Below, piece by piece: positions 25,201 through 40,200 of a DNA stretch of 64,000 bases. The notes under the pieces are model-generated. The model was not told where the DNA came from and made no database searches. It saw only the letters and a list, made by a program, of their open reading frames with translations. The position numbers and the translations under genes were made by a program. Numbering within the stretch: position 1 is the stretch's first letter; the number at the start of each line of letters is the position of its first letter. Source of the DNA: Liolophura sinensis (taxonomy: Eukaryota > Mollusca > Polyplacophora > Chitonida > Chitonidae); assembly GCF_032854445.1 (NCBI RefSeq), contig NC_088307.1:248001-312000 (forward strand), read 5' to 3'.

Positions 25201-28200
25201 TCTAATATACCGGAGTGAGTCATACCGGATATGACACTCGACCTGAACCTGGGATGCAGCACATCACGGAAGCTTGAATACTGCGCAAAGCACATCACAT
25301 CATGGAGAAGAGCGCATGAGCGATTTATCAATGTGACCGTGGGTAAGTGACTGCCCAACCCACGAATTCCAGAAATAATATTTCCTTGTATTCGTAAAAG
25401 AGGCCCCATTCTCGAGGACTGTATTATTCAATATCTTCATTAACGATCTTTTTCCATTTGTTAAAAAATGTAAGTAAGACAGAGGTCTGTTGTAATCAAG
25501 AACCCCACGTGCGGAATAATATAAAGGACCTGGTACTGTAAGGTGGAGAATCAAACTCGTTGAAATTTCAAAATCCTGGCACAATTCTGTAAATTTCCAA
25601 ATTATAAGTAGGCCTATTAATCTCGGTCGAAGCACCCAAAATATTACATAGTCATAAAAGAGATGGTTGCTTAGAAATAACCCACCCAAAATGCACTCTC
25701 GATCAAAAACATCAACTTTTAGTTCAACCGAGGTAATGTGGTTTTAATTTACATGAAGATCAAAATAAACCGAAAAAATGTGGTCCACCAGTTTATCATT
25801 AACATTAATCTGTCATGCCTAGCGGAAGTATAAGCCGGAAAGTTACATTTGCTATATATTTATTTAAGTGATCAGTGCTTAACGGTGTGCTCAAGATTTG
25901 TTACATTTGTGGTGCAGTGATTATCACAACTCTACAGTGTCTAATGCATTAAAAAAATATTTTTCAGTGTGACTGGAGTGGGCTACAATTTTCGGTTTTA
26001 TGACCTATCCATCTCTGTAGTGTATGTTTGGAGCTTTATAAGTTGTATGATTGCCACAGAGTAAAAGAGAACTTTTAAAAAGCAACGTTACGAGAATGTC
26101 AGAAGGTGTCACACCTATAGACAGTTTCGCTGCGTGAGGTGCAACGTTTCTAGCACTGGGGCCGATTCCCCGCCTTGCCATACCAGGCCCTTCGTTTACG
26201 TCTAACTATGTGAAAGCAAATCCCAACAATTTTCATTTCATGTTATTTGCCAACGTCACTGACAATGACCATCAGGTACACATTGATGATAACATAATAC
26301 TGTACTCCGAGAACACAGCTAAATTCTAGCTGTAGCTGTTGACCACAACTAGACTTTATGTTCAGAAATTGAGGCGATATGCCTAAACGCAGGACGACGC
26401 TTAAACGCTTTAAAGCGGCTGTCACGCTTTCTCAATACCAAAGTTAAAATGTTACTCTTGATGGCTTTCATTCATTTTAATTTCACTTACTGCTGTCTTA
26501 TCTGGCATAATTCTAGGAAGACCGATAATGATTAGTTGGAAAATATTCAAGAACGAGACCTACGACTCATTCACAATGACCGAAGCTCGTCGTATCAGAT
26601 CTCTTGGCAAACAGATACAACTGGATATGTTTGTGATGTTTAGATTTATATACATGAATTTTATGCCGCGTGCATTCATTAAGGATTTTTTGGTTAATTA
26701 AATAATTTTTAACTAGGCAAAGCAACTATCCTTGATATTTATTTTGAATCTTTTGTTATTTGTATATTTATTTATTTATTTGATTGGTACTTTACCCCCT
26801 ACTCAACAATATTTCACTCAACGACAGCGGCCAGAATTGGGGTGGGAGGAAACTAGGCTGAGCCCGGGGCAAACCCACAACCATCCGCAGGCTATTGACC
26901 GACCGTATGTTTATTTATGTATGTTCAGGTGTCAAACAGGTCTATTTTCTTCTTAACGTACTGTTTTCTGTTATGTTGATAAATATGTCTTTGTTTCCTT
27001 ATCTGTTAGGTAGGTGATAATAGATCCAGTGCCCGCTAATGTTTATTTGTTTTGTAATCCAACGATAAGTAAAGTATATCTATCTATCTATCTATCTTTT
27101 TTTGTACACCACAGCAATCTAGGCTGTGGGAGATGTATCAAGGTATAAAAATATACCTACTGTTTAGTCCAATCTTTAATAATAAACCTGTTTTAAGGGT
27201 GTATCCTGCGGCTCACTTACAATTTTGGAGTATAGTTTGGCATCGATCTTGGTGTGGTCGATTGCGTCGTGCATGGAGGCTCGTCTTCTCTGCAGCTGAG
27301 CCGGGGGTACAGGGGACGGTAGGTCCATGCCCGCCCCAAGGGAGCCCCCAAACTTCTCCGTGGGGAAGGTGAAGGTCAACTCCCGGAGGCCGGACATAGA
27401 GGCTGGTGTTAGAGCACCAGAGCTCTGGCCTTCTGCAACATAATAAGGTACAACTATTCTCACTTAGATGACAATTGACAATATGATTACTCTGGTATGC
27501 TGTAAACTGATGGTTAGTTAGTATGAAGCCTTCATGCCAATGAACATGAACTCTATACTATGCCCACCAGTGACACTTTTTGCCACATCTTAGTATTTTA
27601 CATATCTAAGTGTATAAAACGAACTACATTTAGGTAGTATTTACATGACCTAGATATACTCGTCCACAAAACTGCGAATTATAACTGGAGCTCATGAATA
27701 CGAAATAAGAATAATCATCTATACCAGGAAAGCATTTGCACTGTCGGCGTCCTACTGACATCAAATACATTTACCGAATGTACATGTAGTAATGCTGGCC
27801 CCCGTCGTATAAGTGAACTATTCTTGAGCACGGCGTAAAACACCAATCCAATAAATAAATACATTTAATAATACTAAATACCAAACCATATAGTATGCCA
27901 TGCAACAGCTATAAAAACAAAGTTCAGGTTCCTGACATATTAAAACTATATGGCAAACAGGACGACAACTTCACTGGCTCTCTTTCAAAAAATCAGTGCA
28001 ATAAAAGTATTAACGGCAAAACGTTTCGCCTGCGTTATTCGGGATTAACCACCTCGATCAGGCCCAGATCACAATCAACACAGTCATGCACGGTACCGGA
28101 AGAACTACAAACCATAGATCGAGCACGCTACGAAAAGGACTACAATGCACAAATCGAAGACAATACGAGAAGAACTACAATCCACAAATCCAGAGCGGTA

Positions 28201-31200
28201 GAAGAGCTATACTCCACAGATTGAGGATGGTGCGAAAAGAGCTTCAATCCACAAATCGAGGACGGTACGAGAAGGACTGCAAATCACAACACAGCCAAAG
28301 TGATATTAAAGCCTGGTGGATGCACTCTGATTGCTTCTTACCAGTGCTGCAGCGTCTGAGCATCTGTTTTCTCAAACGAGAAAGGCGAGGCGACTCGCTC
28401 GGAATCAGAAGTGATGGGAAAACTGACCGAGAAGCACAAGATATGATTTAACACGTTATCAGGCGGGGTAGTCTGTCTGACGTCCAAGGTGTACACATCG
28501 GGGAGATAAACGTGGTCAATTAGCTGTTTTACAAGTTCCCTGTCATAAAACAGACCTGACCATAACAATACGCAGAGAAACCATGCAGGCGCTTGTGCAC
28601 AGAATCGGGCCGAATTTTCAAACATTATTGGTATAGGGCGGAGCCGGTGAAGAGTAATAATTCCTGGTGACATGGTGGAAATAAGCTAGCGTCTTGGAGG
28701 GTTCTGATAATACTCAGCTTGGGACATGGTTATTTATTGCTCAATTAAATTATATTTAATTAATGGGATAGCCAGCGGATTTGGTTCTCATTTTTCCACA
28801 TGTTCAAGATACCGTGCTATCAGTGTGAGCAAGAGACAAGACGGCCCATCGGTGGCATCAACAAGGGACAAATTGGATGCTCCATAAAGTGGCCTGGGCG
28901 CGAAGGACGCATCAATCAATTCCACAAGCTTCCGGTGAATTTCCAGCCCATGCCGGAGGCTATGTTTAACCAGCCCATCTTCAGACCAAGCCTAGGTAAC
29001 AGACCGCCCAGTGAACTCTCTTATGGTTAGACACAAATCACTGTATGCTATCCTCACATTACCTCTCCGACTTGTTCAAATAGACCAAGAACTTGTACAA
29101 CAACACGGCACGTATTTGTAAAAAGCAATCTTTCTTACGAAATAGCATCCGTACTTGTAAAAACACCATCCATACTTGTGAACGCACAATACGTGCTTTA
29201 AAACGCCTTATAGTGCGTTTCCAGTGAGACTTTGCTCTTGTACAAACGTCCATCGCACCGAAACTTACACATGCACGCCTAGATCTGAGAACGGTTTTAT
29301 TCTTCTCAACTTAGCTTTTTGGAATACAGATCTATACTCTTCCATTCACTAACTTGAAACTCGATCCTTTCACTTGTGCTGTCCCACATGTGTGGGCTAT
29401 AGATACGAAAACGTGTTTCCTGTAACGCTTCAGTACTTTTTACCTCATATCACCAAGTTATGCGTGAATAATATAGACCATAACGTCACAATTAACACAA
29501 ATGTAGATTATACATCGGCAGATCGCTTTGTTAACCGCCATGTTTAACTTGGGTCGGCCGCACTCGGTATCATTCGGAAAAAGATGCCGATGGAATGGCT
29601 TCATTGAAAGCATTGAAATGGATATCATCTAAATGGCGACTGACAAATTGTTTGAGCCTTAACTTTAATATGTGGGTTAATATGGTACAGAAAGGAACTA
29701 TAATGAACTATTGTGGAAAAAGAGAGATGATCATAATTTTGGGAAGAGCAGCCGAGGCCAACATCGCAACGCAGCCGCGTTATTCGAAAGTTCTGATCGT
29801 GTTCAAGTTGGTGCGTCGGTTGCATTTGTGTTATTTGCAGTGTTATGGTCTTTGTTACTCCCACATAATGAGGCCATAGGAATTCAGAAGAACCTAAGAA
29901 TCACGCGGCACAGCTTTTTGTGGCGAACAACCTTGTTGCTTTGAGGACAGCAACGAGTTCCACGTTAGTGAATGTAACGATTCAGCGAGGTTAATGAGAA
30001 AGCTAACCTGAGAACATGGCCAAACGATCTCAGAGCTAATATAGGCCTAACCCTGTTACTTGGTACCGGTAATATCACAATTTATACTTGTGAAAAAAAC
30101 TAATGCTTGTTGAAACACATTTCGCAATTGTTCGTGCTTGTACAAACACCCTTTCAACTGAAACATTCTTCGTACCTGTGAAGGCACATGGCATATATTT
30201 ACTTTCATAATTGATGATACTGATGGTACAAACAGACACAATTGCCTTGTAAAACAGGTCTGGTACTTGTAGAAACAACACTAGTTGTTACCTGAACTGT
30301 TACTCCTAGAAACAACACTAGCTGTTACTTGAACTGTTACTCCTAGAAACAGCACTAGCTGTGAAATGATCAAACAACACCAGTTGTTACTCGTGCAAAC
30401 AGCACTAACCGTTACAATGCCTGTTACTTATACAGCCAACACTAGCTGTTACGCGTACAAAGACCACTAACACTTACTGGTGCAGACAACACTAGCCGTT
30501 ACTCCTGCAAACAGAACTAACTGTTATTCGTTTAACAACACATTGATTCTCGTACACATTCCACTAACTGTCACTCGTACAGACAGTATTTTCTGTTACT
30601 TGTGCAGACAACGTTAGTTGTTACTCGTGCAAACAACACTAGCTGTTTCTCGATCAAACAAAACTAACAATTACTCGCACAAGCAGCATTAACTGTTACT
30701 CGTACAAAGAACACCAGCCATTATTCGCACCGACAACACTAGGTATTGCTCGCACAAACGGCACTAGCTGTTAATCGTAAAAACAGTACAAGCCGTTACT
30801 CGCGCAGAGAGCACTAGCTATTACTCGTACAAATAACACTAGCCGTTTCTCGCACAGACAACACTAGCTGTTACTGGTTTAATAACACTGGTTCTCGTAC
30901 ACACAACACTAACTGTTACCCGTACACACAACGCCGGTTGTTACTCATACACACAACACTATCACTCGTGTTCACAACATCAGCTGTTACTCGTACACAC
31001 AACACTAACTGTTACCCGTACACAAAAGATTGGAACTTGTACAAATGCAACGTGGGTGTATAATATCAACGTGCTGTGACATTCACACAAAATGATGCAG
31101 ATATCAGCCAAAAACTACAAAGGGTTAAATGTTACAGACATTTACAGTATACCGCGATTTAAGTTGCATGCCGTATGAGTTTGATGTACGTCTCCATCTG

Positions 31201-34200
31201 ATGAAATTATTAAAATCGAATCCAAATGGAGCCTTCTGAATAGTTGTTTTTCCATGCACAACCTATGGCTTAATGCCATTAATTTTTTGCACGTAAAAGG
31301 TTCATTGTAGAGTGTTTATAAGCTTGGCTGATAGATGTGTCATGGGTGTTTCACACATGTACATAATAAATGCATTGACGGGACCACCTTAAGTGTAACT
31401 GAATAGACTCATGCATTTGTCGTTCCTCGACAAGGATCCAGCATTTTAGTACGTCCTATAATTTAACTGACAAACAAATAAATATGCTAGTTGCATGCAT
31501 GCTACAATGTCGTCATCGAAAAAAATAAATGATATTTGACAGCTTGCCGTACAGTTACACTGGGGTCAGGTACCTACGTGTGTTAGGTTACAGCTTATCG
31601 TACAATTATATTGCGACAAGTACATACACGTGTTAGGTGACAGCGTATCGTAGAATTACATTGCGACAAGTTCATACACGTGTTAAGTGACAGGGTATCG
31701 TACAATTACATTGCGACAAGTACATACACGTTTTAAGTGACAGCGTATCGTACAATTACATTGCGACAAGTACATACACGTGTTAGGTGACAGCGTATCG
31801 TACAATTACATTGCGACAAGTACACACATGTGTTAAGTGACAGCGTATCGTATAATTACATTGCGACAAATACATACACGTTTTAAGTGACAGCGACTCG
31901 TACAATTATATTGCAACAAGTACATACACGTGTTAGGTAACAGCGTATCGTACAATTACATTGCGACAAGTACTTACACGTGTTAGGTGACAGCGTTTCG
32001 TACAATTACATTGCGAAAAGTACATACAAGTGTTAAGTGATAGCGACTCGTACAATTACATTGCGACCAGTACATACACGTGTTAAGTGACAGCGTATCG
32101 TACAATTACATTGCGAAAAGTACATACACGTGCTAGGTGACAGCATATCGTACAGTTACATTGGATTCGGATACCTAAACGTGTTCGGTTTCAGCTTATC
32201 GTAAAATTACACTGGGACGAGGTACCTACACATGTTACATTGCGACAAGTACATACACGTGTTAATTGACAGCGTATCGTACATCTACATTGCGACAAGT
32301 ACTCTACACGTATTAAGTGACAGCGTATTGTAAACTTACATTGTGGCAGGTACTTACACGTGTTAGGTGTCAGCGTATCTTACAACTGCATTTTGGCAGG
32401 TACTTATCGTCCAGTTACACCGTGACAAGCACCTACATGTGTTAGGTGACAGCATATCGTACAACTACATTTGGGCCAGACACCTGCGCCTGTTGGGTGA
32501 CAGCATATGGTACAATTACATCATGACAGGCACCTACATGTGTTAGGTGACAGCGTATCGTACTATTACTTTGTGGCAAATAGCTACACATGTTCGGTGA
32601 CAGCATATTGTACAATTACCTACATGTGTTAGTTGATAGCATATCGTACAATTACTTTGTGGTAGGTACCTACACGTGTTAGGTGACAGCATATCGTAGA
32701 ATTACGTTGGGTTAAGTTACCTACATCTGTTAGGTGACAGGGCATCGTCCATTTACATCGTGGCAGCTACCTACAGGTGTTAGGTGACAGTGTGTCATAC
32801 AGTTACATTGTACCAAGTACCTACATGTGTTTGGTGACAGCAAATCGTACAATTACGCTGGGTTAAGTTACCTACATGTGTTAGGTGACAGCGTATCGTA
32901 CAATTACACTGTAGCAGGTACCACCTACACGTGTAAGGTGACAGCGTATCGTACAATTACATTGTAGCAGGTACTTACATGTGTTAGGTGACAGCAAATG
33001 GTACAATAACCTTGTGTTACGTACCGTGAACGCTAGTCATTTCACACATCACTAGTAAGACAAGATCTGTGTAAATAATCAACATTATGTAGATCTGATG
33101 GGAAGGGATATTGGTTGGCGCCATCATTAGTTGTGAACATATTTAACTGGCGTGTTTTATTGGCTTCACCAATAGATTATAGAACAACTAACCGCATACC
33201 AGAGGTACTCTCGGATCATTCCTTCGAAGTATCTCTGGGAGTGAAGTCTCTTCACGTTGCAAGAGGTCCTATGATATGTTACACTAAAGCATAAATCTGC
33301 CTACAGTTGGAACGTGCACTGTTGTGTTTCTTGTGGCTCAATTATGCCTCCCAGAATAAGCTATTCATATAACCTTAGAATTACATTTTTACCACATGTG
33401 GTACAGGATAGCTTCGAACTCAGCAGTTGTAGACAGTTTGTGTATTCCGAGGACAGTTCTGCACGAGAGAATTTCGAGAACTCGTGGTACCAGTTAACCG
33501 TACTTCCGCTTCCGTGGACAATGGCAGGCTGGATATTACCTCGCTGTCTTTGTTGGGGACAATACGTTCACGGTGACACGTGCCCAGCGGCAGTTCCCGG
33601 CATGACCAATCTCTCAACCACTCCAATAACTTACAGTCCGGCCCTTACCACGATCACCCCTATGACATTATTCATTCTCTTATTTCAGTAAAGTGTCATC
33701 TACTCAGCTTTCTTAGGGCGAGCACGAGGGTCATAGGATTTCCCACGCATGCGGACCAAATCGTACCAAAAAGAATAAATATCTAATCGTTAGTCGCATT
33801 AATGTTAGAGTAGACACCATAGCTTTAACGACAACATCTACTCGAGAGAAAATGCTGTCTCAACTGATGACTCTATGAGGAACTGATTAGCGGAATTTAA
33901 AGGTGTAGTACCAGTTTGTTCCATTTACTTTATTTATTTTATTTAATTCTGTGATGCTTTACGCCGTATGCAGAAATACTTCCTATACACGACGAAAACC
34001 AGCATCAGGGAGGAAACCGGACAGAGCCCGGCGGAAACTCACGACCATCCGCAGGTTGTTTAAAAGGATTCCCACGTACGACAAGAGAGGAAGCCAGAAT
34101 GAGCTGGACTTAAACTCACAGCGCCTGCATTGGTGAGAGGCTTTTGAGTTCTTGCACTGAATTGGCACGCTAATAACCAGGCCGTTCCATTTATATTAAT

Positions 34201-37200
34201 TTGAGTATGTTTCAAAAACAGAGGGGACGGGCTTTCATGGTTGATTCACGTATGTTTCAGTCGCCCAAGACACGAGATGTTAGTTCCGCCAATTTGTCTT
34301 CCTCGAGTCAGTCGCAATAGCCGGTGGACAACACTCATGCCTTGTGTGTGGCCTTGGAGGTCACAGTCGATTCACCACCATAGCATATATATCACGTTAT
34401 CTGCTGGGATTGGGGGGATTATAGGTTACAATTAAAAAAGACCATCGGTTTTTTTCAAGACACAATTTGACTTCATCAATCAGTCATCAAATCATGGGTA
34501 ATTTAACATTGTTTGTATTCTTGTTCATCCAGTAACATCCAGATTTGGCGAATAATTGAATTCGGCATATGCTTTAACAATTCTGCACCGACATCGGTTA
34601 CCTTCCAGGAATCAGCATACATAACAAATACTGGACAGACTAAGAGGGCAATGACGTCACTTTCTTAATCCACAACGCATTGAGGCATATAAGTGGGGTA
34701 AGAAGCAAACAAGAGGCCACTTGTTACTCATCATCATCAGTAATATTTGACGAAGGCAGCGCACAAAAGACATTTACTAAATAAGCCTTAAAATGGCACG
34801 GATAGAAATAGATATCCTTGTGTAAGGGTGTGACAGGCGGATGGGCGGAGTAACCCTTGCGGCATTCCAGGCAGGCTTCTATTGGGTAGTCATTACTGGC
34901 CTGACATTTGAGGCGATCAGACAGATAGAATAATACAACACACTCACGTATCAGAGTGATAACAAGTCCATTTACAAGCTACTACGACTTGTTATTACCA
35001 CATGCAAGATCGACGATGGCAACTCATCTCGATGGCGTGTCTGATAGCGCCAGTCGTTTGTTTATGGTTTATGTCTAGGGCTGGAATCCCAGATCGGTAG
35101 CGCTCAACTTTACACCATGTGAAGCCTGCAGCCGTTGAGAAAGTATACACTTCTATGTGGTCTGAGAAGACGCATCTGAATGGATATCACAAAATTATGC
35201 ATTACACAGTCGATTCTAAACAACACAGACAAGCTCGCGTTAGTGTGGAAGACACATGTACTTGAGGGTCATATTCATCAGAGTGGACAAAATCACAAGA
35301 CATGTAAATGCTGATTTGTGTACTCCACTTTGAGTAGCTAACCCATTCTGTACCGCTCACATACAACTAAAGCCATTCCTGTGTCCCAAAATATTGGAAG
35401 AGTTGGAGGTTTATCTAATAAGTAGATTTGTTTCTTTTCTTTAAAAGATACAGATACAATATACAATCAGAAACATGACAACACGGCTCACAGTATAGAG
35501 AGGAAAACCAGAGCAGCGACGACAGTGTAATATTTGGCAAATAGTTAAACGTAGCGGATGAAATATCTGTTCATATAAATTGTCAAATGTAGCGGGTGAA
35601 ATATCTTACTGTTCATGTAAATTGTCAAATGTAGAAAATGAAATATCTTACTGTTCATGTAAATTGTCAAATGTAGCTGGTGAAATATCTAACTGTTCAT
35701 GTAAATTGTCAAATGTAGCAGGTGAAATATCTAACTGTTCACGTAAATTGTCAAATGTAGCAGGTAAAATATCTAACTATCCACGTAAATTGTCAAATGT
35801 TGCGGGTGAAATATCTAACTATTCACGTAAATTGTAAAATGAAGCTGGTGAAATATCTAACTGTTCACGCAAATTGTCAAATGTAGCGGGTGAAATATCT
35901 AACTGTTCACGTAAATTGTCAAATGTAGCTGGTGAAATATCTAACTGTTCACGTAAATTGTCAAATGTAGCGGGTGAAATATCTAACTGTTCACGTAAAT
36001 TGTCAAATGTAGCAGGTAAAATATCTAACTATTCACGTAAATTGTCAAATGTAGCGGGTGAAATATCTAACTATTCACGTAAATTGTCAAATGTAGCTGG
36101 TGAAATATCTAACTGTTCACGTAAATTGTCAAATGTAGCGGGTAAAATATCTAACTGTTCACGTAAATTGCCAAATGTAGCTGGTAAAATATCTAACTAT
36201 TCACGTAAATTGTCAAATGTAGCGGGTGAAATATCTAACTATTCACGTAAATTGTAAAATGTAGCAGGTGAAATATTTAACTGTTCACGTAAATTGTCAA
36301 ATGTAGCAGGTGAAATATCTAACTATTCACGTCAATTGTCAAATGTAGCGGGTAAAATATCTTACTGTTCACGTAAATTGTTAAATGTAGCAGGTGAAAT
36401 ATCTAACTGTTTACGTAAATGGTGAATCAGAAGCACACCGCAATCCCACTAATACTGTGGCTTATGTACAATTAGGTCAAACAAAATGCAGTGGTGTTAA
36501 CTGCAGAATACACACTGAACATATGATAGGATACACACTAAAACACAAGGTACACATTGAAAAAAGGACTGAAATATGACAAGAATACACCCTGAAACAT
36601 GACAATATACAGTCTAAAACTTGACAGCATACCCTCTGAAATATAAGAAGAATATATTCTGACATGTGCCAGATACACTCTGAAACATGACAAGATACAC
36701 TGTGAAACATAACAAGATGCAATCTTAAACATGACACGATGCACTCTAAAACATGAAAAGATACACTCTAAAAGATAACAAGACAAGTTACAATCTAAAC
36801 ATGACAAGAAACAATCAGAATCATGACAAGATACATGTACAATCTAAATTGCAACCTAAAACATGTCCAGACACACTTTGAAACATGACAAGATACACTC
36901 TGACATGTGACAAGATATAATCTGAAACACGACAAGATACAATCTAAACATGACAAGATACACTCTGACATGTGACAAGATATAATTTGAAACACGACAA
37001 GATACAATCTAAACATGACAAGATACTATTTGAAACACTACACGATACAATCTCAAACATGACAAGATGCACTCTGAAACATAACAGGATATAATCTGAA
37101 ACATGATAAGATACACTCTAAAACATGTCACGATACAATCTGAAATATGACAAGATACACTTTAAAAATGACAAGATACACTTTAAAAATGACAAGATCG

Positions 37201-40200
37201 CTCTGAAACACGACACGATACACTCTGAAACATGAAAAGATACACTTTAGAAATTACACGATGCACTTTAAAAATGACAATATACACTCTGAAACATGAG
37301 AAGATAGAATTAGAAACATGATAAGGTGCAATCCGAAACATGACAAGATGGAATCTGAAACATGAGGGATACATAATGAAACATGACAAGATACAATGTG
37401 AAACATGACAAATTACAATCTGAGACATGCCATGATACCCTCTGAAAAATGACACAATACAATCCGAAACATGACAGGATTCACTCTAAAAATGACAAGA
37501 TACTATCTGAAACATGACAAGATACTCTCTGAAACGTGACAAGATATACTCTGAAACATGACAAGATACACTCTGAAACATGACAAGATACAATATACAC
37601 AGCAAAAATTGACAGACATGATTTTAACATGTATATGTTGGAAACGTCAATGTTATAAAAAGGATACCAGCCCATGTTTTAACAAAAATATATGCATATA
37701 TAGCCCCACCATATATGTGCGATGCGTTTATGAATAAGACGTCTGCTTTTAAATGAAAACAGCAAGGGTTTGCACATTTATGCGTGTGTTCTTATAAATA
37801 AATACATGCCATGCGTCGTGAATATTTGCAGTGTGAATGTGATACGACACAATCTGAAGCATGTACAGTTTATGTGTGAGCTGAAAATAGTGGCTCTCTA
37901 TCTGCTTCTTAATGGAGCTTTTGCATGTATTTGAATCAGAACAGCATTTCTGTGAAGAGTATGCCTGTCTGAGAACTCTTGATTGATTGAACAGGTGCCG
38001 CTGGCAAAGGCGTCCGTGTGGTTTGATAAATAAATTTATTTCATGTATCTTGATAATTTGCAAAACATATTTAATGTTGGAAACAAAAACATTCCGCGGC
38101 CACTCGATGAGCACGAGATAGCGTTAAAGACAAACCGAGCCTCTTTTCCATCATGTTCATTAAATCTGTGTGCGCCGTTGTAGTTCAGTCTCATTTATCT
38201 ATTAGAGTGTGGTTCAGGACTGAAGAGGTTTCCGTCAAAATAATTCGTTTTTATTGTCCGCTGTCAATATGTGTTTCAGAACTGCACCTGCATGTCATTA
38301 GTCTATTTTCTGTGAATTGTGGCTTGCGTAGAACTACATCTGGGTACAAGTAACAGATTCTCGAATTATATTACACTATAAGTGATAATTACATTTAGTA
38401 CTTACCCACTGAACTTGGACTAGAGGCAATAATGTTACAGTTAATATTGACCCACTAAGCTAGACAAGTTAATGAATACTTGGGGGTTAACGTGCTTTAA
38501 TGTGCTAAAACTTGGCATATACATGTATGTATGGACATTAATACCCTAAAGGGGCTGGTGAGTATGTATTACCTAACGATAAATTCTATTTTCACGTGGC
38601 AAGTTGTGCGCATTTGTTGATAATTATATTTGCAAATTTGTCTTGCAATCGTTTGAACAGTGACGAAATCACTTAGGGAAATGCGTAGAAGCCTGTGTTT
38701 CCAATTCCTGTCACAAACATACATGCCGTCAATCCGCAAAGAGGCAGGCCTAGCAGAGGAGCGACAGTTGCAGTCATAGTTATAGACCCATCAATAGGAC
38801 TGATGTAAAAGCCGATCATAAGTCGGCGGTATTTAGGCTGAACACTGACAGTGTACATGACAAGTGCATAGTTCCGGGGGCCTCTATAGGGTTGTCCCTC
38901 CCTCAGGTCTGTCCGTCATCCTATTAGGTAGCTGCGGCGTTAGTTCGTCTCCTAGGAGATTTAACGTGCCATTTCGCAATTGCTTGTTCCACCTCTGTAT
39001 AAAAACACCTTGCCATTTAATATTTAATACAAGTCATCGCAGAAGGTGTCCGCACGATAGGCTTTATTACTGGAAACTGTCGAAACTGAGCAGAGTTTTT
39101 TCTCTTTCATATGTATTCATACAGTGACACGTTATAGACAGGCTTAGATAGTAGGCGTCAAATTAAACTAGTGTTGTACAACAGAGTTCTGCAGTAAGAG
39201 ATTCGCAGGAATCTGAATTGCGCATAATATTATCTGTAAAGATAGAATCTTCATATGAAGACGCATTTTCGACTTTCACAATACAATTGGCGCCAAGAGG
39301 GCTTAATGAACAGACTTTGTAGGCTCCACAAACAATAATAAACATCAATTCCTGACATATATCAACACTGATGTTTCAGTTTAAACACTCTAACCACACA
39401 AAATAACGGGACATTTTTTTCAGGTGCAATATAAAAGTCTAATCAATCTTGCTAGAGAAAACTCTTTTAAGTGAACATTAAGCCAGCCACTTTAAATTTG
39501 AATGAATTCCAAAGAAGTTCTTAGGAAAATGTTACATTTATTTATTTATTTGATTGGTGTTTTACGCCGTACTCAAGAATATTTTACTTATACGACGGCG
39601 GCCAGCATTATGGTGGGTGGAAACCGGGCACAGCCCGGGGGAAACCCACGACCATCCGCAGCTTGAAAATGAAATAAAAGTCCTAACGCTTAACAAAGGA
39701 ACAAATATAAAACACAAATAGCTAAATGTAAATACTTATCTAGAAGTGCACACTTGGCTAAACGGGACCACTAAGCTGGGCCTCGACACATAGCTGAACG
39801 TAAACACTTCTCTGGACCTGAACACTTGGCTGAACGTGGACGCTTCGTGGGCCTCGACACATGGCTGAACGAAAACGTCATAGTGTAAGATTTCAACCAA
39901 AACATGTCGACATTCAAGTACAACCGTAGTTTGTGATGGTCAAAGATCCCCCAACAGCCAATCGACACTGTAACATCCCAACCACCAGTCGACATTAGAC
40001 TATAACCTTTACTTGTGACGGAGTAACCTCCCAACCACCAGTCGACATTAGACTATAACCCTTTACTTGTGATGCTGTAACATCCCAACCAGCAGTCGAC
40101 ATTAGACTAATGCCCTTTGCGTGTGATGGTGTAACATTTCAACCACCAGTCGACATTAGACTACAACCTTTATTTGTGATGCTGTAACATCCCAACCACC

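Larger units (their letters stand above)
24875..27220 (-). other. syt: Synaptotagmin intron 2
   Basis: About 2.3 kb, holding an RT fragment (25395-25474), a SINE tail (26763-26893), a very degenerate SINE-like trace near 25852-25905 and a tatc microsatellite (27074-27098). It has no major array. A few ~45-bp degenerate repeats with aacagaaaaccct occur near 25120-25190. Confidence 0.8.

Noticed and set aside
33314-33691. Cysteine-containing 125-residue plus-strand gene
   Set aside because: No recognisable domain, no signal peptide, and the end looks like a splice acceptor rather than a real terminus; kept only as an unexplained open frame.
35580-36257. Plus-strand frames of 85 and 127 residues with a 14-residue repeat
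   Set aside because: By-product of the 42-bp array with in-frame stops; no start context or signal peptide.
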